From Hypoxylon rubiginosum (taxonomy: Eukaryota; Ascomycota; Sordariomycetes; Xylariales; Hypoxylaceae), in assembly GCA_902806565.1 (NCBI GenBank), contig CADCXA010000031.1, positions 248,001 to 312,000 of the forward strand: a stretch of DNA of 64,000 bases, in the 5' to 3' direction. Numbering within the stretch: position 1 is the stretch's first letter; every line of letters begins with the position of its first letter. Below, one piece after another: positions 1 through 10,400 of this stretch. The notes under the pieces were generated by a model. The model saw only the letters and a program-made list of their open reading frames with translations, had not been told where the DNA came from and ran no database searches. The translations under genes and the position numbers were made by a program.

Positions 1-721
1 TATACCTGATACATATAACATGTCAGGTATCGTATGGCATTGTCCTTCACATGAGTGGTTGCCTTTTGAAGTAAATCATTAAAGCTGTATCGGCCATTTC
101 TGGCTAGCGTATTTGCTAATGAACAATATAAGCAAATGGCTGAGTTTTGTGCGATTGTCGAAGTGCCTGATTGCCGTGTCCGAGAAAGCCCAATGACCCC
201 CACGGAGTTTTCGGAGTGCTTATAATCGCTTGAAGAGGAGATAGATCGATCGGTGAGATTCCACTTGTCCACTGTTAAAATAGCACGCTGATAGGTCATG
301 TTGGTTGTCCGCTGTGCTACGTCGGCGCTTACGCAGTTACCACACCTGAACTGCAACTGTTGGTGAAGCCCCCTGTTTTTCTTCGGCGTCGCTATAGTCT
401 TACATCATCTACGCCGCATTACGGCATGCATACCGTAGCAGTGTGTTGGTTGTATGCTCGGCACGCCCAGCTACGCCATGGATGTAGTTTCAATAGAAGG
501 AATCCGTTGCCGAACCCAGACCAGGAGAATGCCGCCGTTGCAATGTACTAACTATAGGACTTCGTCATAGGTAAGCGCTGGTATAAGTCAGTTTAAGTGA
601 CCTTTTGCCACGAGGCATCCCACCAAGGTGTCCTTAATCTAATATCCACCTACTTATCACCCGGCCACTCGGCTTACGCCTTCGGACCGCATCGTAAGTT
701 CAGTCTATCAATCTTGCGATC
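1..721. other. intergenic, no gene recognised
   Basis: I see no convincing coding region here. A 63-codon open frame at 360-551 has no recognisable motif and low-complexity-like composition, so it is not called. The final part (about 600-721) is the presumed promoter and 5' leader of the rhodopsin-domain gene that starts at 722. Confidence 0.5.
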
Positions 722-2063
722 ATGGGCTTAAGCATCTTCAACGACAAGCTGCAAGGGAGCTTGTTTGTTGTTCTGGCTGTCTTCACCCCTATCGCTATTT
801 TGGCCACCATTCTTCGATTTGTTGCATCACGCATCGCGGGGAAGAAAATAAACAGAGAAGACTGGCTGGCATTCGGAGCCTTGATATTCTTCCTGGCCTA
901 CGTAGCATGTGCTGCCCTAGGTAAGAAGTATTCTAGGCAGATCACAGTTCTACTGAAAGCCCGAAACTCATCACGAATCCAGTACTCTCTTACCTCAATG
1001 GCAAGACAGCCGATGCCCTCTCTTTGGAGGCTGTCACGAACAATCTGAAGGTTCGTACATGAACCCCCATAGTTGTCCTTTGCCATGGCGTGTTTCCCAA
1101 GAGATAATTAAACGCTGACTATTATACCTTCGAAAGAGTGCCTACATTGGAACTCTCATGTTCATGCCTAACCAGCTCTGCGCCAAGTTTAGCATTCTAT
1201 TTCTCTACCATCGTCTCTTCCGTATCGACAGATCCTTTTCTATCTGGATTAAGATCATCGGAGCTGCCCAGATCGTTTACACCATCGTGACTATGCTGGT
1301 CTCGGTCCTCCAATGCACACCAGTCGACAAGTATTGGAATATCATGCTTGATGGTTCATGTATCCATGTTGGACCGTTCCTGGCTGCCGTGGAGTCTTTG
1401 AACTCTTTTATTGATTTCGCAATGGTTATACTTGCCGTCCTCATGGTTCGAAAACTCCAGGTTAGCTCGGGAACGAAGATGAAGTTGGGAGTCGTATTCG
1501 GGCTTGGTGGATTGTAAGTGTATCCAAGTCATTTTCAACCTCTAGCACAACTTGGCTAATAGGGGATAGAGCTGGGGTAATTGGATTCATCAAAATTGGT
1601 CTATCATTCGATGTCACAGTCCGTAAGTTCTCCTCCCTACTCTGAGCTCTCTAGAATATCAATCACGACAGGCAACCGAGGGCTAACAAAACACACCAAA
1701 CTAGAAAACCAATTGATGTTGGGACTTTGGGCTACGATCCAACAATGCTTCAGCATCATCTGCTGTTGCGTCACCACCTACAAGCCGCTTCTCTCGAGGA
1801 CAGGGGTCGCCTCTAAACTTTCTGGCTATGGTTCTGGGAGAGGTAAACTCAGTGTTAAAGGACAGTTCGCAAACAAGGTCCACGACTCTCGCGACTGGAT
1901 GGAGCTTGATGGGAGCGGAAGTAGAAATGGGTTTGTGATATCCACAATCGAAGGATCACAATACCGGAGGAGCTTACCTGGGGAGGGGAGCGGCCTGGAC
2001 CCCAATCGATTAGGAATTCGGGTGCAATCGACAATGACCCAGCAGACCACCCAGGTTGTATGA
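722..2063 (+). CDS. PTH11-like / rhodopsin-domain integral membrane protein
   Basis: Five exons fit: 722-920, 983-1050, 1137-1513, 1570-1622 and 1705-2063, giving about 351 residues. The N-terminal two thirds contain about seven hydrophobic segments separated by short loops. Examples are the segment after GSLFVVLAVFTPIAILAT, the MFMPNQLCAKFSILFLYHR stretch that matches the family's LP..K.SIL.FY.R element, and the SFDVTV...LWATIQQCFSIIC...PLL ending. The hydrophilic Ser/Gly-rich tail of roughly 90 residues is typical. The family (fungal rhodopsin-like, often called PTH11-like) is plasma-membrane and GPCR-like by topology. Ligands are mostly unknown. The second intron has a weak GTTCGT donor, so that junction is the least certain. 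It sits at the cluster edge with no evidence of a biosynthetic role. Confidence 0.8.
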
Positions 2064-3005
2064 ATATGGTGGGTTAATTGGTTGGCTCGCTGGTTATTGG
2101 CGCATTTTACTGTAGTATTTGTATGCTCTCGTAAGCTTATTGAAAGTATGCATACCTAAAGTACAAGGCATGTTGGTGTTGGTGATGGCTGGTTGGGTAC
2201 GACTTCGGTACCAATATCCTTGATCCCTGAAGACCCCCGCAGGGCGTGTTAAGGCTGTAAGGTGGTAGGTCCTTTTACAATTAATTTGCCCACTTACTAA
2301 CAGCTTTTGGCTTTATGGTAGTTGGGTGATGTTAATAAGGGTGTAAATTCTTTTTGTACTAATTTTCGGCGGGAAGATATCAGCTCTCCAGATAGCGGGG
2401 CAGCGGGGTAAGAGTCAGATTGACAGACAGACAGACTGACAGCCCTCGCGGCTGACGTTCCATTCTACCCATTCCGTACGGTGTGATAAGATCTTCCATA
2501 GGTTAAAATAGCGGAAGCTGAACACCTCGTATAAATGGATGCCATTAATTGGTCGAGTTGCTACAGATCACATTCTATACATAGTAGTGTCCTCTCGTAA
2601 GCTACTACGGGCTTCTACAAGCTACTACAGTAGCAACCGGCGCAGCTACGCAGCGTTTCAACATTGGCTTTCTCTCGCCAATCGAATCGGACCGGAATCA
2701 CTACTACGTAATACGTAATACGCAGCCTTATGACGTTAATAATGCCGATTATATTATACGCCGCACGGAAGTTACCAACATTGAACTATAGAACCCCTCT
2801 AAAATGGGCTGTGTTGGCTCAGGGTGGTAAATTGATGTTGAAGCTGTAAAATCTAAGTTTTCTTGCTACACTTTAGAATCGGCTGATATCCCCGCTGATT
2901 ATGTAACCATCCCACAGCTGCATACTAAGCCCTGGGAGTCCCACCTATCGCGTGCCGTCCCCTGAAAAGTAATCCGATTCGTACATAGCACTTATCCGTG
3001 GTGGT
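2064..3005. other. intergenic, no gene recognised
   Basis: This is the convergent region between the rhodopsin-domain gene and the enoyl reductase, both of which end into it. It contains only short reiterations, such as AAGCTACTAC at 2599-2608 and again at 2619-2628, and ACGTAAT copies near 2704-2720. No open frame with protein-like content was seen. Confidence 0.5.
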
Positions 3006-4149
3006 TCACTCAAACGATACGACTAGTCGTTTTCCCGACACTGACCCTGATCTTAGAAGACTCAGTCCCTCCAGTATGCCTTCAAACGATTGGCTTATGA
3101 CTTCGACTGGGTGCGCTTTGAGCTTACCACCGTCAAGAAGCCGCTGGAACATCGATGCGAACCTGATCGCTAGCTCATGCGTCTCACGGGAAGGTTGTCT
3201 ACCGTAGGGTCGTCCTAGCTTGATCTCACCCCCCAGAGCCTCGAGTCCCATTACGAATTTCCCCTTCACAGCCCCCCTAGTTATCCAATCTGGCTCAAAA
3301 GCCTCAAGGCACGCGTAGCGTCCCCCTGGCCTCCCAATGGCCGCGCAGCAGCATGCGGCCGACTCCCGCGAGGTTATGCAGTCGAGTGCGCAGCGAATCT
3401 TTCCTCGGGTGGATGACCTAATGCTGGGCCCTACTTCGGACGACATGTGATCAAATACGGCTGCAGCTCCGTAGGATCTCACCAGGTCGAAGTGCCGGGC
3501 TGAGCACGTCACGATGGGGTCGAACCCTGACCTATTGCATCGAGGAATGTTAAAATTTAGTTTATTCCACCGTCGAAAAGGGGCGTCATGGCACGACCGC
3601 GACTTACAGAGACAGCAATTGAATGGCCATGGTCCCGCATGTGGTACTACCCCCGTACACCAAAACAGGGGTAGGTTCTTCAGCGGGGCCCTCAGGCGTT
3701 TCCACGATGCGAAGCGCGCTCCATAAAGCAAGGCAGTTCGTAAAGAGCGTAGAGCCTAGTGTAGAAGCCTCCGCCATCGACCAATTTTCTGGGACCCGCA
3801 GCAGCAATTCCGATCGGGCTAGCACGTACTGGGCGAAGCTGCCGCTCTCGAGATCGGCTGGATTCGATCCGTGAACGATGCCGCACACCCTATCGCCTAT
3901 CTTCAGATCTGGACGCGCCGCGGTGTCCAAGGCAGCCACTCGACCGGCGAAATCCATCCCGACCCGAGCCCCTAGGCTAGGAAAAGTCTTGCCCATCTTG
4001 TAGTCGCTTGGGATGAGTGCTACGGCTGCCGTTTTGACAAGCACGGTCCCTGGTCGTAACTTGGGCACGGTTGCATCGTGGACGATAATGGGTAAACCGG
4101 CTGCATCCTGAACTACAGCTGTTTGGGTAGCTGGAATAGGCATGGGCAT
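3006..4149 (-). CDS. trans-acting enoyl reductase (LovC-like, zinc-less MDR family)
   Basis: Two exons, complement of 3608-4149 and 3006-3531, separated by a 76-nt intron, encode about 355 residues, the usual length for LovC-type proteins (about 360). I start at the internal Met (MPMPIPATQTAVVQD) because family members begin just before a TQTA(V/L)VQD element. A Met 13 codons upstream (4188) is also possible. Characteristic stretches are VLVKTAAVALIPSDYKMG, a VYGGSTTCGTMAIQLL nucleotide-binding region, and SGFDPIVTCSARHFDLV..YGAAAVFDH directly after the splice. Such enzymes reduce the alpha-beta enoyl intermediate on a PKS or PKS-NRPS that lacks its own ER domain. The adjacent megasynthase has no recognisable ER between its methyltransferase and KR, which fits this job. 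Confidence 0.92.
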
Positions 4150-4690
4150 CGTGGAAGTGGTTGTGTGAGCATCACAATAATGAACCACTCCAGCACTCGA
4201 CGAGCATCCAGCGTCAGTTAAAGTATATGCAGGTATGGGTGGGTACCTGCGGAAGCTGAACTGCCTACCCAGTATATTCTAGCCTGTTAGGTCTGCTACT
4301 TGCATGCATGCTGGTAGGATGCACTAGACAAGCATGTGTGTAAGACGCGAGTAATAAGCGTATACGGTTAGTTCGTGTCATGTCTTATCAAGTTCAAGTC
4401 AGCCGGAAAGCGCTTGAGTCTGCAAAACTAGGTACCAATCAATTACGGTTGGCAAACCACGCTATGGATGTTGGACGGTACGCCGCAACGCCCCTTTTCG
4501 ACGAAGTCACCGCGCCTCCTACCCCCACCCTCACTACAAATTTCGACCATGTCCTTGTTAGGTATAGGTGTCAACATATACTAACAGAAATCAGAAACCT
4601 AATGTACTCTGTCAAGGGTAATTTACCTCCGTCCACCTCCTTCATCTGGAATATCGAAGTGTCTCACTAAAGCCAGCACACACGGTGATT
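4150..4690. other. intergenic; enoyl reductase promoter region
   Basis: This stretch lies between the 5' end of the enoyl reductase and the 3' end of the MFS gene, both on the minus strand, so it should hold the reductase promoter and the MFS terminator. A 96-codon plus-strand open frame at 4380-4670 has no recognised motif and I do not call it a gene. Confidence 0.45.
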
Positions 4691-6589
4691 TCATGAAGTT
4701 GTCTGTCTTTCGGGAGCTTGGGCATCAACTTCGCCTTCCTTGCGCTCCTTCGAGGAGTCCTTGAGCCCATACTCGGTCTCCAGGTCTTTCCGAAGTTTGA
4801 TTTCCTTCTCTAGGATGGTCAGCAGGCAGGCAAGACCGCCAAAGGCGACCCCTATCAAGAAAGTAAGCTTGAGAGCCTCTCTGTACACAGCCCGAATCTC
4901 GCCCCGGACCGGCTCATCGAATGAGTTGATAAAACTGGCGGATGCGTGCTGGTAAGCCCCACCTCCGTAGAGTAGACTGGCTGCGGCAGGATCCGATATT
5001 GTGTGCGTAAGTTGATTGATGCGGTTGTTGAATATCGTCGCGGGAATTGCAACGCCCCAGACGTTGCCCACCGTTCGAATGAAGCACCATGTCGCGGTGG
5101 TAGCCGCCTGGTCGGACTCGGGCACGGGAGCCTGGAATGCAGGCAAAAGGGTGTCGAGAACGATACCACCACCCAGCGCGCTAATACTTTGAAATGTGGC
5201 CCACTCGGCGGTAGTAGTGCCCTCCCACTGCATGGAGTAAAGCCCGAATCCTAGAGTAAATATAGCGAAGCCCACCAAGTGTAGCATCTTGAATTTGCCC
5301 CAGCGAGACACCGCCATTGCAGAAAGGGCGGCGCCCGGTAGGGCGATTAACGTGAGTGGCAGCAACGCCACGCCGGTCCGCTCAGGAGAAAATAATAGTA
5401 CCGCCTGGAAGGAGATGGGCAAGAAGTACAAGATCCAGAAGACCAGAATAGAGTGCAAGAAGGTAGTGATGGCAACAATGAGTGACGTGCGATGCTTTAA
5501 TAACTTTGGCGGGATGACTGGCTCAGCTGCAGGACCGTATGTTTCCCAGATGGCGCAAATGACGATAAGCACGAATCCTAGAATCAGGGGAAACAGAACC
5601 TGCCAAGCCGTCCACGCATATTTCCCCCCTGCGTATGCTAGGGCATACAACATGGCGATGGTACCGGCCATCAAGACCCCGTTGCCGACCCAGTCGATTC
5701 GTCTCAGCTTCTGCATTACCGTCTCTGACTTGTTGTAATTCACGTGGAGAAATAAGTACAGGACGACAAGTGCTACGCCGCCAATGGGAAGATTGATGTA
5801 GAAAACCTTGCAAGTCGCTCTCGTGTTAGTCGAGTCAAGGATTTTAAGACAAGACAAAGAACTTCGACTCGTAAACAACTTACCCATCTCCATGTTGTCG
5901 TTTCCACGATGGCTCCTCCAATGAACGGACCTAGCGTCATGCCCACGGTGTAGACAGCCAATATGACGGCCAAGTAGTTCCCTCTCTGGCGTAACGGCAC
6001 CATATCACCTAAGACGATCTCTAAGAGACAAAGAGTTAAACACTACAGCTGACGGACCAGGATAGGATTGTGCGGGGGTGTTCTGCTTACCGACTATCAT
6101 GATAATTCCTCCAGAACCGGCTCCTTGGACGGCACGGCCCGCAATCAGCATGGCACCGGATGTAGCTCCTCCGCATATACCACTGCCGAGCATGAAGAGT
6201 GCCGTCACCAATAGCATAAGCCATCGGCGACCAAAGACATTACAGAATTGGCCCAGCAGAGGCTGGAGAGCGGCGCTACACACGAAGAAGGCATTCGTGA
6301 TCCAGATGTATTCCTCGCCCATCTGTAAGTCGTCTACGATGGTCGGTCCAGAGGTGACCACCACGCTGTGCTCCAGCGACGCCTGGAACTGGGCAATAGC
6401 TAGGCCGGCAATGACAGCCCAGAATCGGAACCCGCGGCGGAACCCTGGCGCCTCTGCCGGCTCTTGAGACTCGATGTTGGAAACATCCTTCTCAGACTCT
6501 GACGAGGGAGCGCTAGTCTCATCTTGGCGGTCTATAGCGAGAGAATCTTCAGCCGCACCCCTGGAAGTGCTAGTGGAGTGAACAGACAT
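4691..6589 (-). CDS. MFS drug:H+ antiporter (DHA2-like, 14 TM)
   Basis: Three exons, complement of 6091-6589, 5884-6020 and 4691-5806, give about 583 residues. The start MSVHSTSTSRG is preferred over an upstream Met in a hydrophobic leader, since exporters of this group begin with a 50-80 residue hydrophilic, acidic tail. Visible family elements are the first helix with FWAVIAGLAIAQFQASLEHSVV, the GRRW loop, GAGSGGIIMIV, the antiporter motif GMTLGPFIGGAIVE, and WRWVFYINLPIGG at the third exon junction. About 14 hydrophobic segments follow to a charged C-terminal tail. It is expected in the plasma membrane as a proton-driven exporter of the cluster product. It is divergently oriented to the megasynthase across an 886-bp shared promoter, which suggests co-regulation. 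Confidence 0.92.
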
Positions 6590-6676
6590 GGTATAACTAA
6601 AGAACGGACACAAGAGAGGCGTACACAGGGGTACGAAGATGACGGTAAGGAAGTAAACCGTCAATGAATCAATGGA

Positions 6677-6684
6677 CTTATATA
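6677..6684 (-). promoter_or_regulatory. TATA box of the MFS gene
   Basis: The minus strand reads TATATAAG about 90 nt upstream of the chosen MFS start codon at 6589. Position and sequence fit a TATA element. No transcript data are available to confirm it. Confidence 0.5.
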
Positions 6685-6737
6685 AAGATATAGTGGTGAA
6701 GATCGTGACTTTCTAGCCGCCGAGGATAGAACAGCGG

Positions 6738-6798
6738 GCGGGTCAAGGAGACGAAAACCCGCTCATCATCAGGACATGATTAAAATGCACCGATCGGT
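6738..6798. promoter_or_regulatory. palindromic elements in the divergent MFS / PKS-NRPS promoter
   Basis: Two symmetric elements lie here. GCGGGT at 6738-6743 is inverted as ACCCGC at 6757-6762 with a 13-nt spacer, and a perfect 10-bp palindrome ACCGATCGGT spans 6789-6798. Fungal Zn2Cys6 regulators often bind paired CGG triplets, so these are candidate operator sites. That is inference; no regulator gene is visible in the window. Confidence 0.3.
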
Positions 6799-7438
6799 AG
6801 GACGACTAACATACCTACCTGGTACGTACATTTCTACCAAGTACCGAAGGTAGGCATCTAAGTGGGGAATTGGGGGCGATGAGCTGTGCCAATGTTAGAT
6901 ATCTTCAACCAAATTTGGACCCCGAGGCGATGCAACCCAATGTAGGACCTGCAGGATCCACGGACCAGAATAACCAAGAGTTACATCGAACTTTACCAAC
7001 ATCAAAACTCCAAACGAGGTGAAAAGCCGGCCTTGGTGCCTGCGCCTTATTTTAGTGGATACACCGTACTTTCATTAATGGGTGAGAAAGAAATACGTGG
7101 CTAAGCCGTAGCGCTGACGAGCTGACGAGGTCGAAATAGCCAAAAAGAGGGTCGTCTCGGTAATGGGGACATCTGATCCTAGTACTTGAATATCTTAACT
7201 ACGAATTATATCATTAAAATAAATTTAATAAATTTTACTTATTGAAATATTGAAACTCATAGTGAATTCTATTTGTTATTATACGTCAACACTTTTATTA
7301 TTTGAATTTATTTTTGTCTTTTAAAAGATTTACATATTAATAAGTCCGAGGAGGTCACCATAACGGACTCGATAGAATAATCCCCTGAAAACAGTAACCA
7401 GGTCAGCCTATACTGTTAGATCACCTACTTACCTACCT

Positions 7439-7452
7439 CCTAGGTACCTAGG
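7439..7452. repeat. dispersed CCTAGGTACCTAGG-type microsatellite
   Basis: CCTAGGTACCTAGG, a palindromic form of the TACC/TAGG repeat, lies 24 nt before the megasynthase start. Related copies occur near 6811-6855, 29617-29640, 33581-33592, 41223-41234, 46717-46744, 56787-56805 and 57593-57608, all outside coding exons. Confidence 0.7.
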
Positions 7453-7475
7453 AATGTAGGTTCCTCACTTTCAGA

Positions 7476-10400
7476 ATGTCCTCAAAGAATGCTATTGCTA
7501 TCATTGGTAGTGGCTGTCGCTTTCCGGGGAACGCGAATTCTCCTTCCAGACTCTGGGACATTCTCCATAACCCTCCGGATTTGTCAAGCAAAATTCCGGA
7601 GGACAGATTCAATACCCAGGGGTTCTTCCACAAGGATCCGCAATACCATGGCCATACGAACGTCGACCGGGCATACCTGCTGTCCGGGTCGGACGAAGGG
7701 GTTTACCGTCAGTTCGACGCACAATTCTTCGGAATAAGCACAGCGGAAGCTCGCGTGATGGATCCTCAAATTCGACTTCTTCTAGAAACCGTCTTCGAAG
7801 CTCTGGAAAGCGCGGGACAGACGATGGAAGATCTACAGGGCTCCAACACTGCCGTGTATTCTGGCTTGATGACGGGCGACTACGAACATTTGATGACCCG
7901 CGACGAGGACTCGATGAGTACCTACCATGTCACAGGTACCTCCCGTGCTCTTATGTCCAACCGGATATCATACTTTTTCGACTGGAGAGGTCCGTCGATG
8001 ACGATAGATACGGCGTGTAGCTCTAGTCTCTACGCAGTACACCAGGCCGTACAGCAACTTCGCTCGGGGGATTCCCGGGTCGCCGTCGCAACAGGGGCCA
8101 ACCTGATCCTGGATCCCATTCTATTCATCACAGAGAGCAAGATGCAGATGCTGAGCCCAACTGGCAGGTCTCGCATGTGGGATGCGGATGCAGACGGTTA
8201 TGCTCGTGGTGAGGGGGTGGCCGCGATCGTGATGAAGACACTAGAAGCGGCAGAGGCTGACGGCGATCCTATTGAGTGTATTATTCGTGAAACAGCAGTT
8301 GGCCAGGATGGAAGAACAAAGGGGATCACTGTGTAAGTCCCACTTACCCCTTTACCCCTATTTACCCCTCTTCCTAGGAATTTGAATATGTGAAGTTTTA
8401 TTCTAATGCGAACAAGACCAAATCCAGAGGCCCAGTCAACCATTATAGTCGACTGTTATCGTCGAGCTGGCCTCGACATCTCCCGGGTCGAAGATCGCCC
8501 CCAGTACTTCGAAGCTCATGGTACCGGTACAGCGGCAGGGGACCCAGAAGAGGCCAAAGCAATTCACTCTGCCTTTTTCAGTGGGAAAAGCACTGGGGAA
8601 TTCTCTCCCCTGCTCGTGGGAAGCGCCAAGACTGTCATAGGTCATACCGAGGGCACCGCCGGATTGGCAGGCATACTAAAGGCTTCCCTAGCGCTCCAAA
8701 AATCAATTATTCCACCAAATCTCCTTTTCCGCCGTCTCAACCCACGAGTGGCCCCCTTTTACGGCAATTTACAAATACCCACAAACTCCGTGCCATGGCC
8801 AACCCTACCGGATAAGTGTTCACGCAGAGCAAGCATAAATAGGTATGTGATGATACTAATCTTCCGGGCATAGAGACCCCTTGAGCCTGAAAGCTAACGG
8901 GATCGACCTGCAGCTTTGGATTTGGGGGAGCCAATGCTCATGCCATTCTAGAGAGCCACTCGCCGGTATCTACACCGCCTCGAGTAGGGCACGAGGATAC
9001 TTTCTACCCCTTTCTTTTTTCTGCTATTTCCGAGAAGTCTCTTATAGATTATCTCGAAGTCTTCCGGGAGTATTTGATTCGAGATGGAAGCGCCGTAAAC
9101 ATCCAAGATTTGTCGTACACTCTAAACTACCGAAGAACCCGATTTTCTCTTGTGGTTACCTTTTCGGCATCCACCACAAAGGGGCTGGCCTCCAGAATAG
9201 GAGAGAAAATCGACTCCATGAGATCCAAGGCTATCGAGCATCTTGGGACACCAATTGCTCCGCTGTTGGGTCGCAAACCTCGCGTTCTGGTTATTTTTAC
9301 GGGCCAGGGTGCTCAATGGCCGCGAATGGGAGCCGAGTTGGTAGAGGGCTCTGCATATGCCCGTGGAATATTAAAACGGCTGGAAGCACGATTAGCCCTC
9401 CTACCAGCAGAGGAGCGGCCTACCTGGTACCTAACCGAGGAGTTATTGAAGGCAGAATCTTCATCTCAAGTCTCCAGTGCTTTTATATCCCAACCACTCT
9501 GTACCGCGATTCAGATTATGCTCATCGAATTACTGCGAGAAGCCGGGGTAGAATTCACGGCGGTTGTCGGCCACTCGTCTGGCGAGATCGCAGCCGCTTA
9601 CGCCTCTGGACTGATATCCGCTGACGACGCCATCTGCATCGCTTATTATAGAGGCCTGTACAGCGAATTGGCAAAGGGTTCGAACGGGCAATCTGGGGCC
9701 ATGTTAGCTGTTGGAACATCTTTCGAGAATGCTCAAGAGCTTCTCGATGAAGATGAATTCCAAGGGCGGGCGTGTATTGCAGCTATTAACTCTTCTAACA
9801 GTGTCACTATTGCGGGCGATTCCGATGCCATTCAGGAGTTAGAAACTATCTTCACAGATGAGAAAGTATTCAGCCGGCCCTTGAGAGTATCAACAGCATA
9901 CCATTCCCATCACATGGCCCCATGTTCGCCCGCGTATTTGGACGCGTTGAGGCGACTGGACATCCGAGTGCAGCGCCCTTCCCAAACAAACCAGCCTACA
10001 TGGTTCTCCAGCGTCCACCAAAGCGGCCGCCCTAAGGAGTTCACAGGTGACCTTCAGGGACCGTATTGGGATAGAAATATGGTTAGCCCAGTGTTGTTTC
10101 AGCAGGCTGTAGCACGGGCGTGTGCTGAGGTTGGCTCATTTGACCTTGCGATCGAGATTGGGCCGCACCCAGCTCTGAAGGGACCCACCCTGCAAACGAT
10201 CCAGGATACTCTCGGGGCTAAAGTGCCATATACCGGTCTCTTTCAACGGAAAAGAAAAGACCTTGAAGCAGTTGCACAAGGATTTGGACACATTCTCACA
10301 CATCTTGGCAAGGGCTCCGTGGATCTACGGGCTTACGGGCTGGCTGTGTTTGAGGACGGGGATCCCAATTTCGTCAAGAATTTGCCAACGTATTGCTGGA

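Larger units (their letters stand above)
6590..7475. other. bidirectional promoter with AT-rich island
   Basis: This 886-bp spacer separates the divergent MFS and PKS-NRPS genes. Besides the TATA element and the palindromes, it holds a strongly AT-rich stretch at about 7187-7343, made largely of A/T runs, and a CCTAGGTACCTAGG palindromic microsatellite at 7439-7452 just 24 nt before the megasynthase start codon. The AT-rich island could be a nucleosome-free promoter segment or a remnant of a decayed repeat. Confidence 0.5.

Noticed and set aside
4380..4670. 96-codon plus-strand open frame between the enoyl reductase and MFS genes
   Set aside because: No motif, no splice-linked extension, and it lies in the expected promoter/terminator region of two minus-strand genes.
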